This document shows positions 24,004 through 36,400 of a DNA stretch of 64,000 bases, piece by piece; the first letter of the stretch is position 1, and every line of letters begins with the position of its first letter. The translations under genes were made by a program, and so were the position numbers. Source of the DNA: Xiphophorus maculatus (lineage: Eukaryota > Chordata > Actinopteri > Cyprinodontiformes > Poeciliidae); NCBI RefSeq assembly GCF_002775205.1, contig NC_036445.1, forward strand, positions 1,818,802 through 1,882,801, in the 5' to 3' direction. The notes beneath the pieces are model-generated. The model saw only the letters and a program-made list of their open reading frames with translations. It did not search any database and had not been told where the DNA came from.

Positions 24004-24422
24004 TTACAATTAGACACGGGTTCTATGCAGGGTTGAACAGTTTGTAATCTCTCTCTTTGTGTATTTTGGGAAATAAACCCTGTCAATTTTTACTACTTCG
24101 CTTAACATTATTCTGCTTTTTTTTTTTTTTTTGCTGTTACTTGCATTAGCCCTTACCACAGCTGCCTTTTGTCCAAGCAATAATTGCAAGTATGCTGCAG
24201 ATATTTGCACTTGTGTGTTTATTTTAGAACAGTGGCTGTATAGAATCCCCTGTAGATAAAAGAACTTTGTTTTAAATTGTTATATTATTAGATAGAAACG
24301 TGTTGACTTAAGATCACTTTGCAGGGTTCATGTCAGTTCTTAATCTCAAATTTCTGGTGTTCTTTTTAACGTTAAACTTGCTTTTTGTCCACCTGGGATT
24401 CAGGTAACCTTTAATAGGCATT

Positions 24423-27400
24423 ATGGGAACAAGTGAGAGCAAGATGGCTGTGCCTGCAGATGCAAAACCACAACCAGTCATCAAGAAGACGCATGTGAGC
24501 CATCTGATAGATCCGCGCTCTCCCTCTGTTGGGATTGATCGATCACCCATTCAGGTTGGTTATCTGGTTTGACTATACACTTTAATACATTTTATTGACA
24601 CAGACCAACACAAAGCAGTGAATGCATTTTTCAGCTCCTGTAATCCCAGTTTAACTCCAGCTTCTCTTTGAAGGTCTCTGAGGTTTATTAGTGAACTAAC
24701 AGCATCATGAAGACCAAAGGACACAGCAAGAGAGTCAAGCAGAAGGTTATGGAGAAATTTAAATCAGGGTTAGGATATAAAATATCCTAATATTGGAACC
24801 TTAGAGCATTGTTCAGTCTGAGTAGATAATATGTCACATCTGCCAACTTACCAAGTCATGGCTAAGCTAAATAGCTGGGCATGCAGAACTTTTAATCAGA
24901 GAAGCAAACCAATGTCCTATGGTAACGCTACAAGGATCCATTGCTCAGGTTCAAGAATCAGTGATGTCTTCTGGTTGTGCACTCCATAAATCAGCCCTTT
25001 ATAGAAGAGCGGAAAAAAGAAAGCTATAAGAGGTCATGTTTGCTAAAAGACTATAAAATGCTTGAGACTGGGAGCTTTCAATGGACAAAACCAATGAAAT
25101 GGTTTAGCTTGCACTAAAACTCCAGTCCCTGGAGTCTGTTGTTGTGTATGTGCCCCAGCACACTTGAGCTGAATTAGCTCATTAGCATTTCTCTGTGAAA
25201 GGTAACTTGGTTACCTGATTCAGGTGAAGTGGCTGCATGATATTAGAAAATTTTGCAACAGCTATGTTGGTAGAAATATTTGCCTATTTTTTTCTTTCCT
25301 CTCATCTCTTCTTCTCACTCTGTGACCTTGAGCATTGTAGGCATTTGCTGCTGTGAGACTGTCCACCTGGCTAAATATTACATTAGCATAAAAATGAGAG
25401 ATCATAACCCTTGGAATAGATTGGTCAACAATAACTGCTCTACAAACATTCCTTTGTGATGTGAATATTGCACACACTGATGTTGCAATTACTATAAATT
25501 ATGATATTCTGCAGCCTTACCAGGGAGGAATTTGAACTGGAGTTTATATTAGAGGTGGGTGATATGGACTTAAAGTTTTATCATGACATTTTGTGGTACA
25601 ATTGTGATAACAATAAATGACAATGAGAACTATTGGTTACCTTTTTTTCCCCATTTGTAATTGCTTCACCAAACTGCGAACGGTAACTGTATTATCAAAT
25701 CTATTTATTGATTTCTTTGAACAAACGGTGGACAAAACGGTAAAACTGTCAATCATAGTTTTTTTTTAATATTACCTGGAATTTATTGTGACAACAAGTC
25801 CAAATTCTTAAGACATTTGTGATAAATGATGCAATAAATGCCTCCACTTGTAGTTTATATACATTAGAACTTCTGGTTGTAAAGTAACTAAATGTGGACA
25901 AGGTGTGAATACTTCTGACAAGCGCTGGCTAAGTTTACTTCACCTCTTAGGTTTGTGGAAAGGAGTCCAGCTCTGCTGCAGCTGTGAAAAGCGAGTGCCC
26001 CCTGGCTGTAAACGATCCCCGCTCGCCTACCTTTGGTATCACCCGCACCCCTGTGAGGGAAATCATGAGAGGTAAATATTTTGTAAGCAACTTCCTGCTG
26101 GCCTTTACTCGGCCTCAGCGGTCTGACTTGAACTTCTGCTTTTTCTTCCCCCAGCAACCGTCGGATCCTTTGCCCGCCGCCTGGGCATGCTCTTCCACAA
26201 CGAGGCTGAAGGCAAAGTCCCTGAAGGTCCTCAGAAACGCCACAGTGATCCACTTGATGAGGTCCATGGGGATGAGGAGCTGGCCTCTACAGAGCCGCTT
26301 CTCAGTCCACGCAGAGCAACTGACTTTAGCTCTCTAGCCGAACATGCAAACCTCTTGGCCACCCCAGCTTCTCAGGTGTTCGTTGGCAACTCGAGTCCCT
26401 TTGAGCTTCTCTGGGATCCTCAGGTGGCAGTAGAGATCGAAACAGAAGCGAATATTAGCCTGGAGGAGGCAGAAGAAGCAAGGGAGACCCCATTGCACAA
26501 GAGGCTGAGCATGAGCCTGATAACATGCCATGAGGGGGCAACTTCATCTCAGGTGTTTGCTGAGATTCACCATGAAAGTTGTGCTTTCTCAGAACCTAAT
26601 GTGGAAAAGGACCAAGTTGTGGATGGCGTGGATCATGCGTACGCCCTTTCCTCTGTTACAGTCCAGCCAAAGGAAGCAGAGGAAACCAAATCTCCTTTGC
26701 CTCCCTCAGAGCAACCAGATACCCCCAGTCCAGAGCAGGTACCTGTGTGCACAGGAATACGCTGCCCCACCTTTGACATAAAGAGCCCCAGTCAGCTGGA
26801 GTTCAAGCCGCAGTGGTTGGGGAAAGGTTTCGGCGCCACTGGGCTGAGATCCAGAGGAGTTCAGGGGAACAAAGGAAGCTCCTCTCCTCTTGCTGTAAAT
26901 GTGGCAGTAAAGAGCATCAGCAACGAAAACAAGGGGCAGTCTGGAAAACTGAAGCAAAAAGGTGTGTAAGGCGGATAGAATTGGTGTGAAGACTTTTGTC
27001 TCTTTTTATAGATTTGTAAGTTTTTGAGTGTTTCTCCTCCAGGTACTGAGGGTCGCTCTCCCCTTCAGATCCTTAAGGAGACCAACTCTCCCCGTGACCA
27101 ACGTTCTCAGGTACAAACAGACATTCATTTATTACACTAATACCATCATCTCTTAAAGAGGATCCATTATTATGCTTTCTTGAACAGATAGGCACATGTT
27201 CACTACCTTTTTATTATTATTATTTGCACAAAATTATATTTGGATGATATTTCAGTCTGGACAGTTCTTATTTTGAGATCCTTTTAGAAAGAGCTTTTTA
27301 ACGAGCTCCTGTCACTTTAAATCCAAATGAGCTGCTGCTGGCCACACCCCCCAACTCAATGTTTACATGCGCAAGTCGAAATGGCTGCAAATAATGTGCA

Positions 27401-27959
27401 ATTATAGATCTGGTTTTTTGTTGTTGTTGTTTTTTTTTAACATTATTCAAACATCTTTTCTGAATGCTAAATCAACAACAAAACACTTGTTTCTTCCAGC
27501 AGCCATTGTACAGTGGTAAAACCAGCTGACCAAACACGCTGGAACTCAACTTGGGTTGCTAGGTAACGGGTGAGGGTTGCTAGGTGAGGGGCAGTGCCTA
27601 CATTTTAAAGGTTTTTGAAACAGCTCTTTTTCCAAACACCAAAAAATATTAACTTATTGCCACAAAAATGTCTGGGTGTTTTTTATTTTGTTTGGAAGCA
27701 CTTGGGCTGCTTGTTTTTTAAAAGCAGTAGAGACCCAAATGAAAGTACAAAAATGTGAATTTTGCTTAATGTGAGCCCATGTTGACTTATTGCAGAAGGA
27801 TTTCTGATTATGTGTAATTCAATAAAATGAATCATTGCAGTGACTTTCTCTGTTTTCACTGTGCAGACGAAGCTGAAGGTGTCCAATCAGTCCAAGCAGA
27901 GACTTGGACAGATGGACCGCAGGGTGCTGGCAGTGACTCTGGACAAGGAGAACCACTGA
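24423..27959 (+). CDS. cdca3: CDCA3 (Tome-1), cell division cycle associated protein 3 (complete)
   Basis: Coding exons 24423-24554, 25951-26071, 26155-26961, 27043-27110 and 27867-27959; 1221 nt, 406 aa. CDCA3 promotes mitotic entry by acting with SCF to degrade WEE1 and is itself cleared by APC/C-CDH1. Family marks are two repeats, DPRSPSVGIDRSPIQ (about residue 30) and DPRSPTFGITRTPV (about residue 64), the late motif GRSPLQILKETNSPR, and a terminal KEN box (DKENH just before the stop), the APC/C-CDH1 degron. The N-terminus MGTSES fits an N-myristoylation consensus (Gly2, Ser6), as does human MGSAKS. It is longer than human (268 aa as I recall); the extra length is in the large, acidic, low-conservation exon 26155-26961. 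The first coding exon starts about 19 nt after an acceptor at 24403. Confidence 0.93.
24565..25930 (+). pseudogene. Tc1-like transposon fossil in CDCA3 intron 2
   Basis: The left part has terminal-region words (TTTTATTGACACAGACCAACACAAAG). The transposase frame is recognisable from 24706 (MKTKGHSKRVKQKVMEKFK) but is frameshifted and stops soon after. Later pieces match the middle of a fish Tc1 transposase gene (24890-25090). The right end TGTGAATACTTCTGACAAG resembles the usual TGAATACTTTTGCAAGGC terminus. Much of the catalytic region is deleted or replaced by unrelated AT-rich sequence. Confidence 0.7.
27154..27780 (+). mobile_element. GGTTGCTAGGTAAC MITE, copy in CDCA3 intron 5
   Basis: The start TAAAGAGGATCCATTATTATGC and the GCTTAATGTGAGCCCAT end are diverged inverted termini. 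The internal landmarks are shared with 19330-19795 (CACTTTAAATCCAAATGAGCTGC, CCAGCTGACCAAAC, GGTTGCTAGGTAACGGG). Confidence 0.65.
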
Positions 27960-28188
27960 AGGAAGATATTCAGAATCTGTCCCTCCTATGAATTTTTTTT
28001 AAAAAATGTACTTTTATGTGTAGCTTCTGGAAGTATGTAAATATTATATCTGCTGCAGTTTCCTACTTTGTTTGGTCTTTTTTTCCTCGTTTTGCTTGTC
28101 CTTTTACATGAGATTTTGTTAACTTTTTTTGTCGGACCTTTTTAAAGCATTTGTGTAATTTAAATTTGTCAAATCTTTTTGTCAACAG

Positions 28189-28194
28189 AATAAA
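28189..28194 (+). terminator. cdca3: CDCA3 polyadenylation signal AATAAA
   Basis: AATAAA about 230 nt after the stop, preceded by T-rich 3' UTR. Confidence 0.65.
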
Positions 28195-28895
28195 GGCTTA
28201 ACACTAAAAGATCAGCTCACGCCTAGCTGCCTTTTCATTTTCTGGTGCTTTTAGCAAAGTGCATCATGCTCCTCTGGTTTACCTGTGTCTACTTTTACTG
28301 CCACACATGCAGACGATTTGTAAAAATCCTAAAAACTTGTTGTTGTTGTAGCACAAGTTCACACCTGCTGTTAATTGTGAAACTTTTGGGGGGCCAGTGT
28401 TGCACCATTTGGTTCTCCAATATGTTTCACAATGCTGAAGCATACAGAGTTGGTCAGTTCCTATTGTGATTTCCATCTCACATCAGTTTATTTATTTTTT
28501 AATTATTAGGCATTTAAGTGCATACATACAATCTCAATCAACAATCTTGATTTTTATGTTTGGGGAATAGTTAATTTGGTTTTGGATAGTTTTTCCTGTT
28601 GAAAGCTCCAATGCTGACCTGTTTTCACTTTAGGGTCCACCAGAATTATTATTATTATTTTTTAAATCTTTAGGTAATAAAAATTTACCTAACTTTTATT
28701 ACCTAATAAAAGTTATTATTACCTAATAAAAGTTGGGTAACACAAACTCCAGTGTTCCCAGAGTCTGGACAGAAACTCATCTGTGCTGCCACAGGATCCC
28801 CCATAGTGGACATGAAGTTCTTCATGTACTCCTCCTTGGTTTTACATTGGACCCACCTTGAGTGTTTAAACATTTTCACAAATTAAACAGTATTT
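28195..28895. other. CDCA3-GNB3 intergenic, part 1
   Basis: No gene seen. Around 28666-28736 there is a compact set of alternating direct and inverted copies of ACTTTTATTACCTAATAAAAGT, a self-complementary AT-rich cluster. The rest is unremarkable. Confidence 0.55.
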
Positions 28896-29000
28896 TTCCA
28901 ACCTGCTGGAGTTCCATTGGGTTGCTAGGTGATGGGCAGAGCTCTGCTGGGGTTGCTAGGTAACAGGCCGGGGTTGCACTTAAGTAGCCATTTTACTTTT
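28896..29000 (+). mobile_element. Fragment of the GGTTGCTAGGTAAC MITE, interrupted by a SINE
   Basis: CTGGAGTTCCATTGGGTTGCTAGGTGATGGGC and a second GGTTGCTAGGTAACAGG box match the family. The fragment is broken at about 29000 by the SINE that follows. Confidence 0.55.
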
Positions 29001-29205
29001 TTTTTTTTTTTAAAGGTTTTGTTGGCTCTAGTGGCCTTTATTTGAAGGAAGTTCAACAGGAAACAGGGTAATGAGAAAGGGGGGGGGGGACATGTGACAA
29101 ATGTCACCAGGCCAGGAATCGAACCTGCGACCACTGCCACGACAACTAAGGCCTCAAATATGTGGGTTGTGCTTTTCCCCTGCACCACCACAGCATCCCC
29201 CACTT
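29000..29205 (-). mobile_element. tRNA-derived SINE, minus orientation
   Basis: On the minus strand it starts near GGATGCTGTGGTGGTGCAGGG (pol III A box region), has the B box GGTTCGATTCC, a tRNA-unrelated body ending in AGGCCACTAGAGCCAAC, and an A-rich tail (the long T run at 28998-29011 on the plus strand). The same family is at 49249-49459. Confidence 0.75.
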
Positions 29206-30493
29206 AATAGTTTTTTATTCTTCAGTATGTTTTTTCAGATGACTACTCTCTAGTACAGATATATAAAACAAGTGGTACTCTTTAGTACATGTATATTTTT
29301 GTGCTGACTATTCACTCTTGCTGTGAGGTTAATTGGTTTCCCTAGATTGCCCTTAGGTGTGTTTGTGCTGCCTTGATGGACTAGTGACTAATGTGCTTCT
29401 TGACCAATGACTGCTGGAGATGAGCACTAGTGCAACCCTCCAAGGACAAGCAGGTACAGACAATAAATGGATATAACTGATACTGTGTTCTCACTTAAAG
29501 TTCAGTTTATCAAAGCCGTGAACATTATGAGTCAGAAATTAAGACTATGTACAATTGTTTATCAGAATCCCAAATTTATTCATTTACATTGCAGTGTAGG
29601 TCAAGTTTTGAAAAGAAATGTAGTTGAAATTTTAGTTCGATCATCTAAATGTATACAATCAGTATTCAGAGCCTACCTGCTATAAAGATAAATGTATAAG
29701 CAGATATATAAATATTCAAGGTTACTGCTTTGATACAGTTTTGACTTGAGACAAACGGGTCACCAAGTAACCATTTTACTAATCCATCTGTCATTTTGAG
29801 TTTTTACCTATTTACTGAGGGGATAAAGCCAAAAACAATCCCAAATCCTGCTAAATATTGTCCATCAGTCACATACAAAACAAACACAAATGCAGACATT
29901 TGCAAACTATTGACTCAAGTTTAAATAAAATTAGAAAATAAAAAGAAAGTTTAAGTACTTAGGGGATCTACCGAAGCTAAAACAAATGATTGTAAATTAT
30001 GTTATTCATATGGTGTAACCTACGTTCTCATATTAAACAGCATATAAGTGGAGCTTCTGTGACTCTACACAGGCTGTGACTTGACGTGTGTCTAGTTCTG
30101 ACTCATCCAGTGTGCTACCATTTCCATTTGGCAACTGTTCGCATTGGGTAATCTTAATATTGCTCCAAAAAATTATGCATCCGCCATCTGTTTAATCTGA
30201 ATTACAGATCAACTAATGAGAAATTTGACTAGGACGCCCACTCTTTTGTTCTACCCTAATTTCCGCCAGAACATGAGAAGAAAGGTGAGAGTGCAGTGTG
30301 ACTGGGAGAAGAGGAAACCCTTGCATTACACTCCTCTCCTCCAACATTAGAAATGACTTGGCACAGATAAAATACCCTCTTCTCACTCTACGTGTCTCCT
30401 CCTGCCTCCATTGATCTCGCCTTGTTTTAAATCTTCACATGTTTCCAAGCATAAATGAACCGCTTTCTTTCTGCTTGTAGCAGAGGGACAGCC
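29206..30493 (-). other. gnb3: GNB3 3' flank, no other gene seen
   Basis: The GNB3 3' UTR is read here on the minus strand. Candidate signals are ATTAAA (complement of 30191-30196) and AATAAA (complement of 29575-29580). I cannot choose between them. No coding frame is supported. Confidence 0.45.
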
Positions 30494-33400
30494 TCAGTTC
30501 CATATCTTGAGGAAACTGTCCCAGGATCCCGTGCAGCAGGCCATGCCATCTGCAGGCACGCCAATGCAGCTCACTCTGTTGTCGTGACCGGCCAACACCC
30601 CTGAAAAACAGCATAAATCAAAGAAGGTGACTATTTCTGAAATAAAAACCACTATATATGATACATAAATAACATAACAATATAAATATAAGTCTTATTT
30701 ATGCATTTGAAACCAGATATTTACATGCACTGTATAAAATAACACTATCCAACATTAAATCAGACAAACTTTTTCTGTTTTATGTCAGTCAAAATGATTA
30801 AACTTATTTCTATTTGATTATATTCACTAAAATGACTGTTTTCCAATAGTTTTCAATAGTCCAATTGATGTCATTGGTCTGTAAACTCCTGATAGGTCAA
30901 TCAAACCGTAATAGGAAACTGTTTTGGATTAGGGCTGGACAATAAACCAATAACTATATATATTGTGTTAGAATTGTGATCAATATCAATAGATATTTAG
31001 ATAATCCAGAACTGCACAGCATTCTGGGGGATGTAGGAAGAGGAAAGACTTTAGCTAATAAACCTCTCAAGACTAGCTAAGTAAAGTGATTTGAATCAAC
31101 TCACTAACTCACTCTTTGGTTACCTAGCAACTCACTCTATGGTTACCTAGCAACAACCTGTTGGGTAACTTGCTCAGCAGCAGTTTCAGGTTTCACCACT
31201 GTGCCTCATAGCTGCTTAAAAATAAAAAACAACGTTGTGGAGAGAAAGCTGGATAAAACAGGAAAGGTCACATCACCAGTTTGTCATTATTTCAGATATT
31301 TAAAACAAAAAACTAATTGATAATTATTGATATCGACTGATATGGAACTCTGATACGGTGAGAAGTCTTTCAGCCATGTCATCCAGTCCTATTTTGAAAC
31401 TATTTTATCGAACACACACAACGGGATTCTCTAGCCATCATAATATCTATGAAGGAAACGGTTCTGTGTCCCAGATATAAACATGTTTGGACTGAAATTT
31501 ACTTCTCAACTCCACAACAAAAGCAAAAGACTGAGAGAGTTTATCCAAAGCAAAGAAGAGAACAACATAAAAGCCAGGTTACACTTTGAAAATGCATTTA
31601 GGTATCTTTGGTGGCAAGTCCAATCGTTTGTGGAAGCAAAATTGAAGCTTTACCTCCACAATCTATTTTTATTTTTTATTTTTAGTAAAAAGAACATTCA
31701 CAAGCTGGAAAACATCGTGTTGTGGGGGTATTTTGCTGCTGGAGGGTCTGGTGCACTTCACAAAACAGATGGCATGATGAGTAAAGAACATTTTGTGGAA
31801 ATGCTGAAGCAACAGCGTCAAACATCAGGCAGAAAGTTAAAAGTCCAACTGGACAATGAGCCAAATAATACAAGCAAATTCAGTTCCAAGGACAACAAAG
31901 TGGCCATCACAAAGCTCCCCTCACTGTCCTCTGCAGGGCAAATGTTTCTTCCATTGTCTGGTGTAATCCATAATTTATCAGGTTTCCACATGTACGTACC
32001 CACTCTCTCAGCCTTCAGCGTGTCCCAGATGTTCACATTGAAGTCGTCGTAGCCAGCCAGTATCAGCCGGCCGGACAGGGACGGGGCCAGGGAGGTGACG
32101 CCGCACATGATGCCGGAGTCCTGGTAGGTGATGAGCTCCTGGTCAGCCCGCAGGTCAAACAGTTTACAGGTGGCGTCATCTGATCCTGTTATCACTGCGT
32201 TACCATTGGGAAAAAACTGGAAAGAGTGACAAATTATTACAAATCGAGGCTTTTAGAGGAACAACATCCTGAAAACGTCTTCTTCATGCGTACCCCAATG
32301 GCATTGACATCACTCTCATGGCCTCCGAAGGTCTGTCTGCAGGTGCCCTCCCTGATGTCCCACAGCTTCGCCGTAAAGTCACATGCTCCTGAGATGAAAA
32401 ACTTAAAGTCTGGCGCTACGGCCAGGGACATGCAGTCTCCTTGGTGTCCAGCATAAACAGTCTTCTGGGTCCCTGTCTCAATGTCCCAGAGTATGCTGAA
32501 ATGAAATGAGCTTTTATTTTATGTTCTAAACACTAAGATGGTGGTCCAGTCAGCTGTGATCTGTTCTTACCAGGTGCAGTCGCCTGAGCTGGTGATGATC
32601 TCAGTGTCGCTGATGAAGCGGCAGCAGGAAAGATAACCTGGGAAGACAGAGGAGTTTAAAAACTAGAGATGAAACGATCCACTTTTTTCTTTTCCAATAC
32701 TGATACAAATATCTGGGGTTTATTATCAACCGATGTCGCTCCGATACAGGAAAACAGAGCTGAACTGACTTAAAACTCTTCCTTTTTTAAAACACAGCCA
32801 TAAATGTACTGAATAATAAATTTATTTGATAACTCTGCACCAGTACAACACACTCAAATACACCAGTAGCTGCACTGGCTTGATCAAACAGGTAAACACA
32901 ATACAACTTTAGCAATTAGAGGAATAACAACCAGTGTAAAATAAATTAGAATGAAACTGAAATTGACAAAAACAATAGGATGACTACCTTGTTCAAACAT
33001 GTAAAAACAAACTGCAACAAACCTTTCAAAATGTGCAATTAGGAATTCTAAATGTAATGTAAATAAATTATAAAGTACGGCGGCGCTCAGAGAACAAAAT
33101 ATAGAACTAGACTGAGTAGATGTGCCCTCATGTATTGGTCACAGTAGCTGCATTTTCATTACAAATGTGCAAAAATCTTTGTCTATATTCCGCTAATGTA
33201 AAAATAAATAAACACAAATTTGCAGTTGCGGTGTTTCCATTAAATAAGAAACGCAATTAAAATCACGTGTGAATAAGTTTGTTCACGCGATAATTCATTA
33301 AAAAATCATGCAGCGCCATCATCCTCCATCTACTTCCTGTCGTCGTCTTCTTCACGGTTTGCGCCGGTGTAAACATCCGGTTGTTGATCATGTGACTCAC

Positions 33401-36400
33401 GTGATACAAAAAAAGTGTTTCAATTAAAAAATATCTATGTCTACACGGCCAAAAAAAAACAAAAAACTACCTCATCCGACCGCCAAAGCTTTTCTAGCGA
33501 AAAATGTGATTTTTTTTTTTTATCCCTAAATTGGCAAATGTATTTTTGTCATTTCAATTTGCTCAATTAGGCGCGTCCTACCTGTGTGTGCGGCCAGCTC
33601 TCGCATCACCTTGACGTTCCCATCCTTCCCCTTCAGGTTGTAGATGGAGCACATGTTGTCCAGGCCGCCGCAGGCCACCAGGTTTCCTGAGGGCGCGTAG
33701 GCACACGTCATCACCCAGGACGACTTCAGCGGGATGGCGTTCACCTGGCGACACACACAGGACACGTCCAGCTGTCTTAGAAACCTGAAAAACTGCGGTT
33801 TTACACACCTAAAAGCTAAGATAAGGTTGTGAATTTAATCAGGATCAATTTGAACAACACTAAAGAGGTAAATAATAGATTTAAGGCCTTTAAATACACT
33901 TTATTCTAAAATTTCAATAAAATTTAGCAAAATTAAATTTACTTTTAATAGATTTTTAAAGATGAAATTTTACTAATCCCATAACTGTCTACTGCTAATT
34001 GTTCAATCAGAACTAGTATGCTACAAATTGAAATATAATGCTATTAATCCATTACATATCAAAATAGTCTCATTTAGTTTTAGCAAGCTGTGATTTTTGA
34101 ATAAAAAATCTATCCAAAACGGAAAATGCCTTTAGAGCGAAGAGTGCCAAGTTGTAATAAATAACTTATGAAATAATTATTTAAATGTACTGTTAATTTA
34201 TTAAAGCAGGTGTGAGTTTGGATGAACTGATGAACTTCTTTTTATGATGACTTGCCAGAAAAGAAATGAAGTTGTGAAAAAGATTTTGCGCCATCAGTGG
34301 TGATGACTCAGCAGAAAACATATTTAACATAAAATTCCATCTTTTGCTTTAATTTTTACATAAAAAAGAAACCCCTGAACCAGAAGTGGTATTTGACATT
34401 TAATAATGTCCAAGTGTGTCCTTGTTTATTTTGGCAGGATGTTTTTACAAGGCTTTGTCTACATTAGGCAGGTTTAGTTACAGAGAGTTTTTACAACCAC
34501 TAGGTAACAATAACTAGGAGTTTTATTATGATATCTCTGTATACAGAGGGCTGTAAAACAGGCATTCAAAACAAAAAGACACAATCATCAACAAATAAAA
34601 GGTTGTAACTCATTCAAATGTTTCTACAGTGAATTTTGTGAAAAATGTTCTGTAAATAAAACTGCCTGGCTCTTTGCCCTGCGTTATAACTCCTGACATT
34701 CAGTCATCAGTGGAAAAACAAATCCAAAGCTCCCATCATTGCAGGTGACGCTGTTTGTTTCTGACCCACCTTGTTGGTTGTGACGCTGTCCCACACGATG
34801 AGTTTTCCGTCCTGTGAGGCGCTGACGCACAGCCTGCAGCAAACAGAAATAAAAACACAAAAATCACATCAAACTCGGAAAAAACACAAAATCTTAACAA
34901 GTAGTTTTGTCTAGTTTTTAGCGCAAATATCTTAGTTCACTTGAAATAACACAAAACTAAATTAGAAGAAATACTATTAATATTGAAGTTCTAGCTCCTC
35001 TGGCAGATTATTTCACTTATAACATGGAAAAGATGTATTGCTATAAGTGAATTTATCTGGAACTAGAACTTTTCATTAATATTAAGGAATTATTTACTTA
35101 AAACAAGCCCCTATATCTTGCTGAAAAGTTACTTTTAAGTTTGTTTTTCTTATTTTAAGTGAAGTAAGATATTTGAACTAGAAAGTAGAGAAAAAAAACA
35201 ATTGGAAAGATTTTGAGGTTTTGCAGCGAGATGCTCCAAAAGTAATTTTCCCAAGCTGTTATTATCGTTCTTGTATCTAACACACCGTTCTGCGTTCTGA
35301 CAGAGATCGATTCTGTTGCAGGTAAACCAGGTGAACTCGTGTGCAGGGTTGCATGAATTTACCTGGAGTCGGTGGACCAGTGCATGGCGTAGATCTTGGC
35401 CAGGTGACCCCGTAGCGTCTTCCTGGTCTTCATCTGGATGCGCCCCACCACAGTGATCCCCGCTGCCGCCTCCTGCAGCGTGGTGTCCTGCACTCCCTTA
35501 CGGGCCGCCTGCGGAGCACACAGACCCAAAACACGCTTACCCTCACAGAGAAAATGCACAAAATTCAGTTTTTTTTAATGTGATTATGTCACCACAAATC
35601 ATCATCAACACACGGGAACACGTGGTCGCATGTTCCACAGGTGAAATAAATATATGTAACTTTAAATTTAAAAATTTGCAAATTTTTCCCACATGTTTTT
35701 GGTGTTTTTTTATCATAAATTATAAGTTTTACATGTGAAATACACATTTTCAAAGTTATTACATGATCTAATGTAACATGTTTTACATACATGTGACGTA
35801 CATGCACAAAATATTAGATTTGACGGTTAATCCCATGTGCTTCACATGTGACTTCCACACGGGAAACATTTGTACATGTGCAAAGTTTTACCATGTTTCA
35901 TTTGTTTGAAACGTCTGATGTGAAACATGAGCGGAAAAAGTTTAAATGTTGAATATTTGATCATGCGTGCTTCACATGTTACATAATTTTTCACATCAGA
36001 AAAACATTTTTGGAAAAAAATATGGAAGGCTTTCCCCTCGGTTTCACATACTACTACGCAATTTAATTTCCACATGTGAAAACATGGAATAAAACTTCAC
36101 ATGTTACTACATAAAATACTTTCTGGAAGTGACATGAAGATGTTATTTCACATGTTAATTTGATACACATATGAAAATCTATCAAATTCTTTGTAATTTC
36201 TATTTTTTAAATGACACATCAGGCCATTATGACAATATCTATGTGAAAATGTTTCTCATGTGATTTTAACAGTGAGAAGGACACATGTGAAAAGTGTTTT
36301 TCTCCTATTGATTCACAGAATAAGAGGGATTCATTTTGTAAGGATGATAGTTCACCCTGAGAATCACCATTAAACACAATAAACCTGGTTGTGTCCTGAT

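Noticed and set aside
24706-25090. Active Tc1 transposase
   Set aside because: The reading frame is broken early and the catalytic region is missing, so it is only a fossil.
29000-29205. tRNA gene suggested by a B box GGTTCGATTCC
   Set aside because: No cloverleaf could be made out, and a SINE body with an A-rich tail follows; a second dispersed copy exists at 49249-49459.
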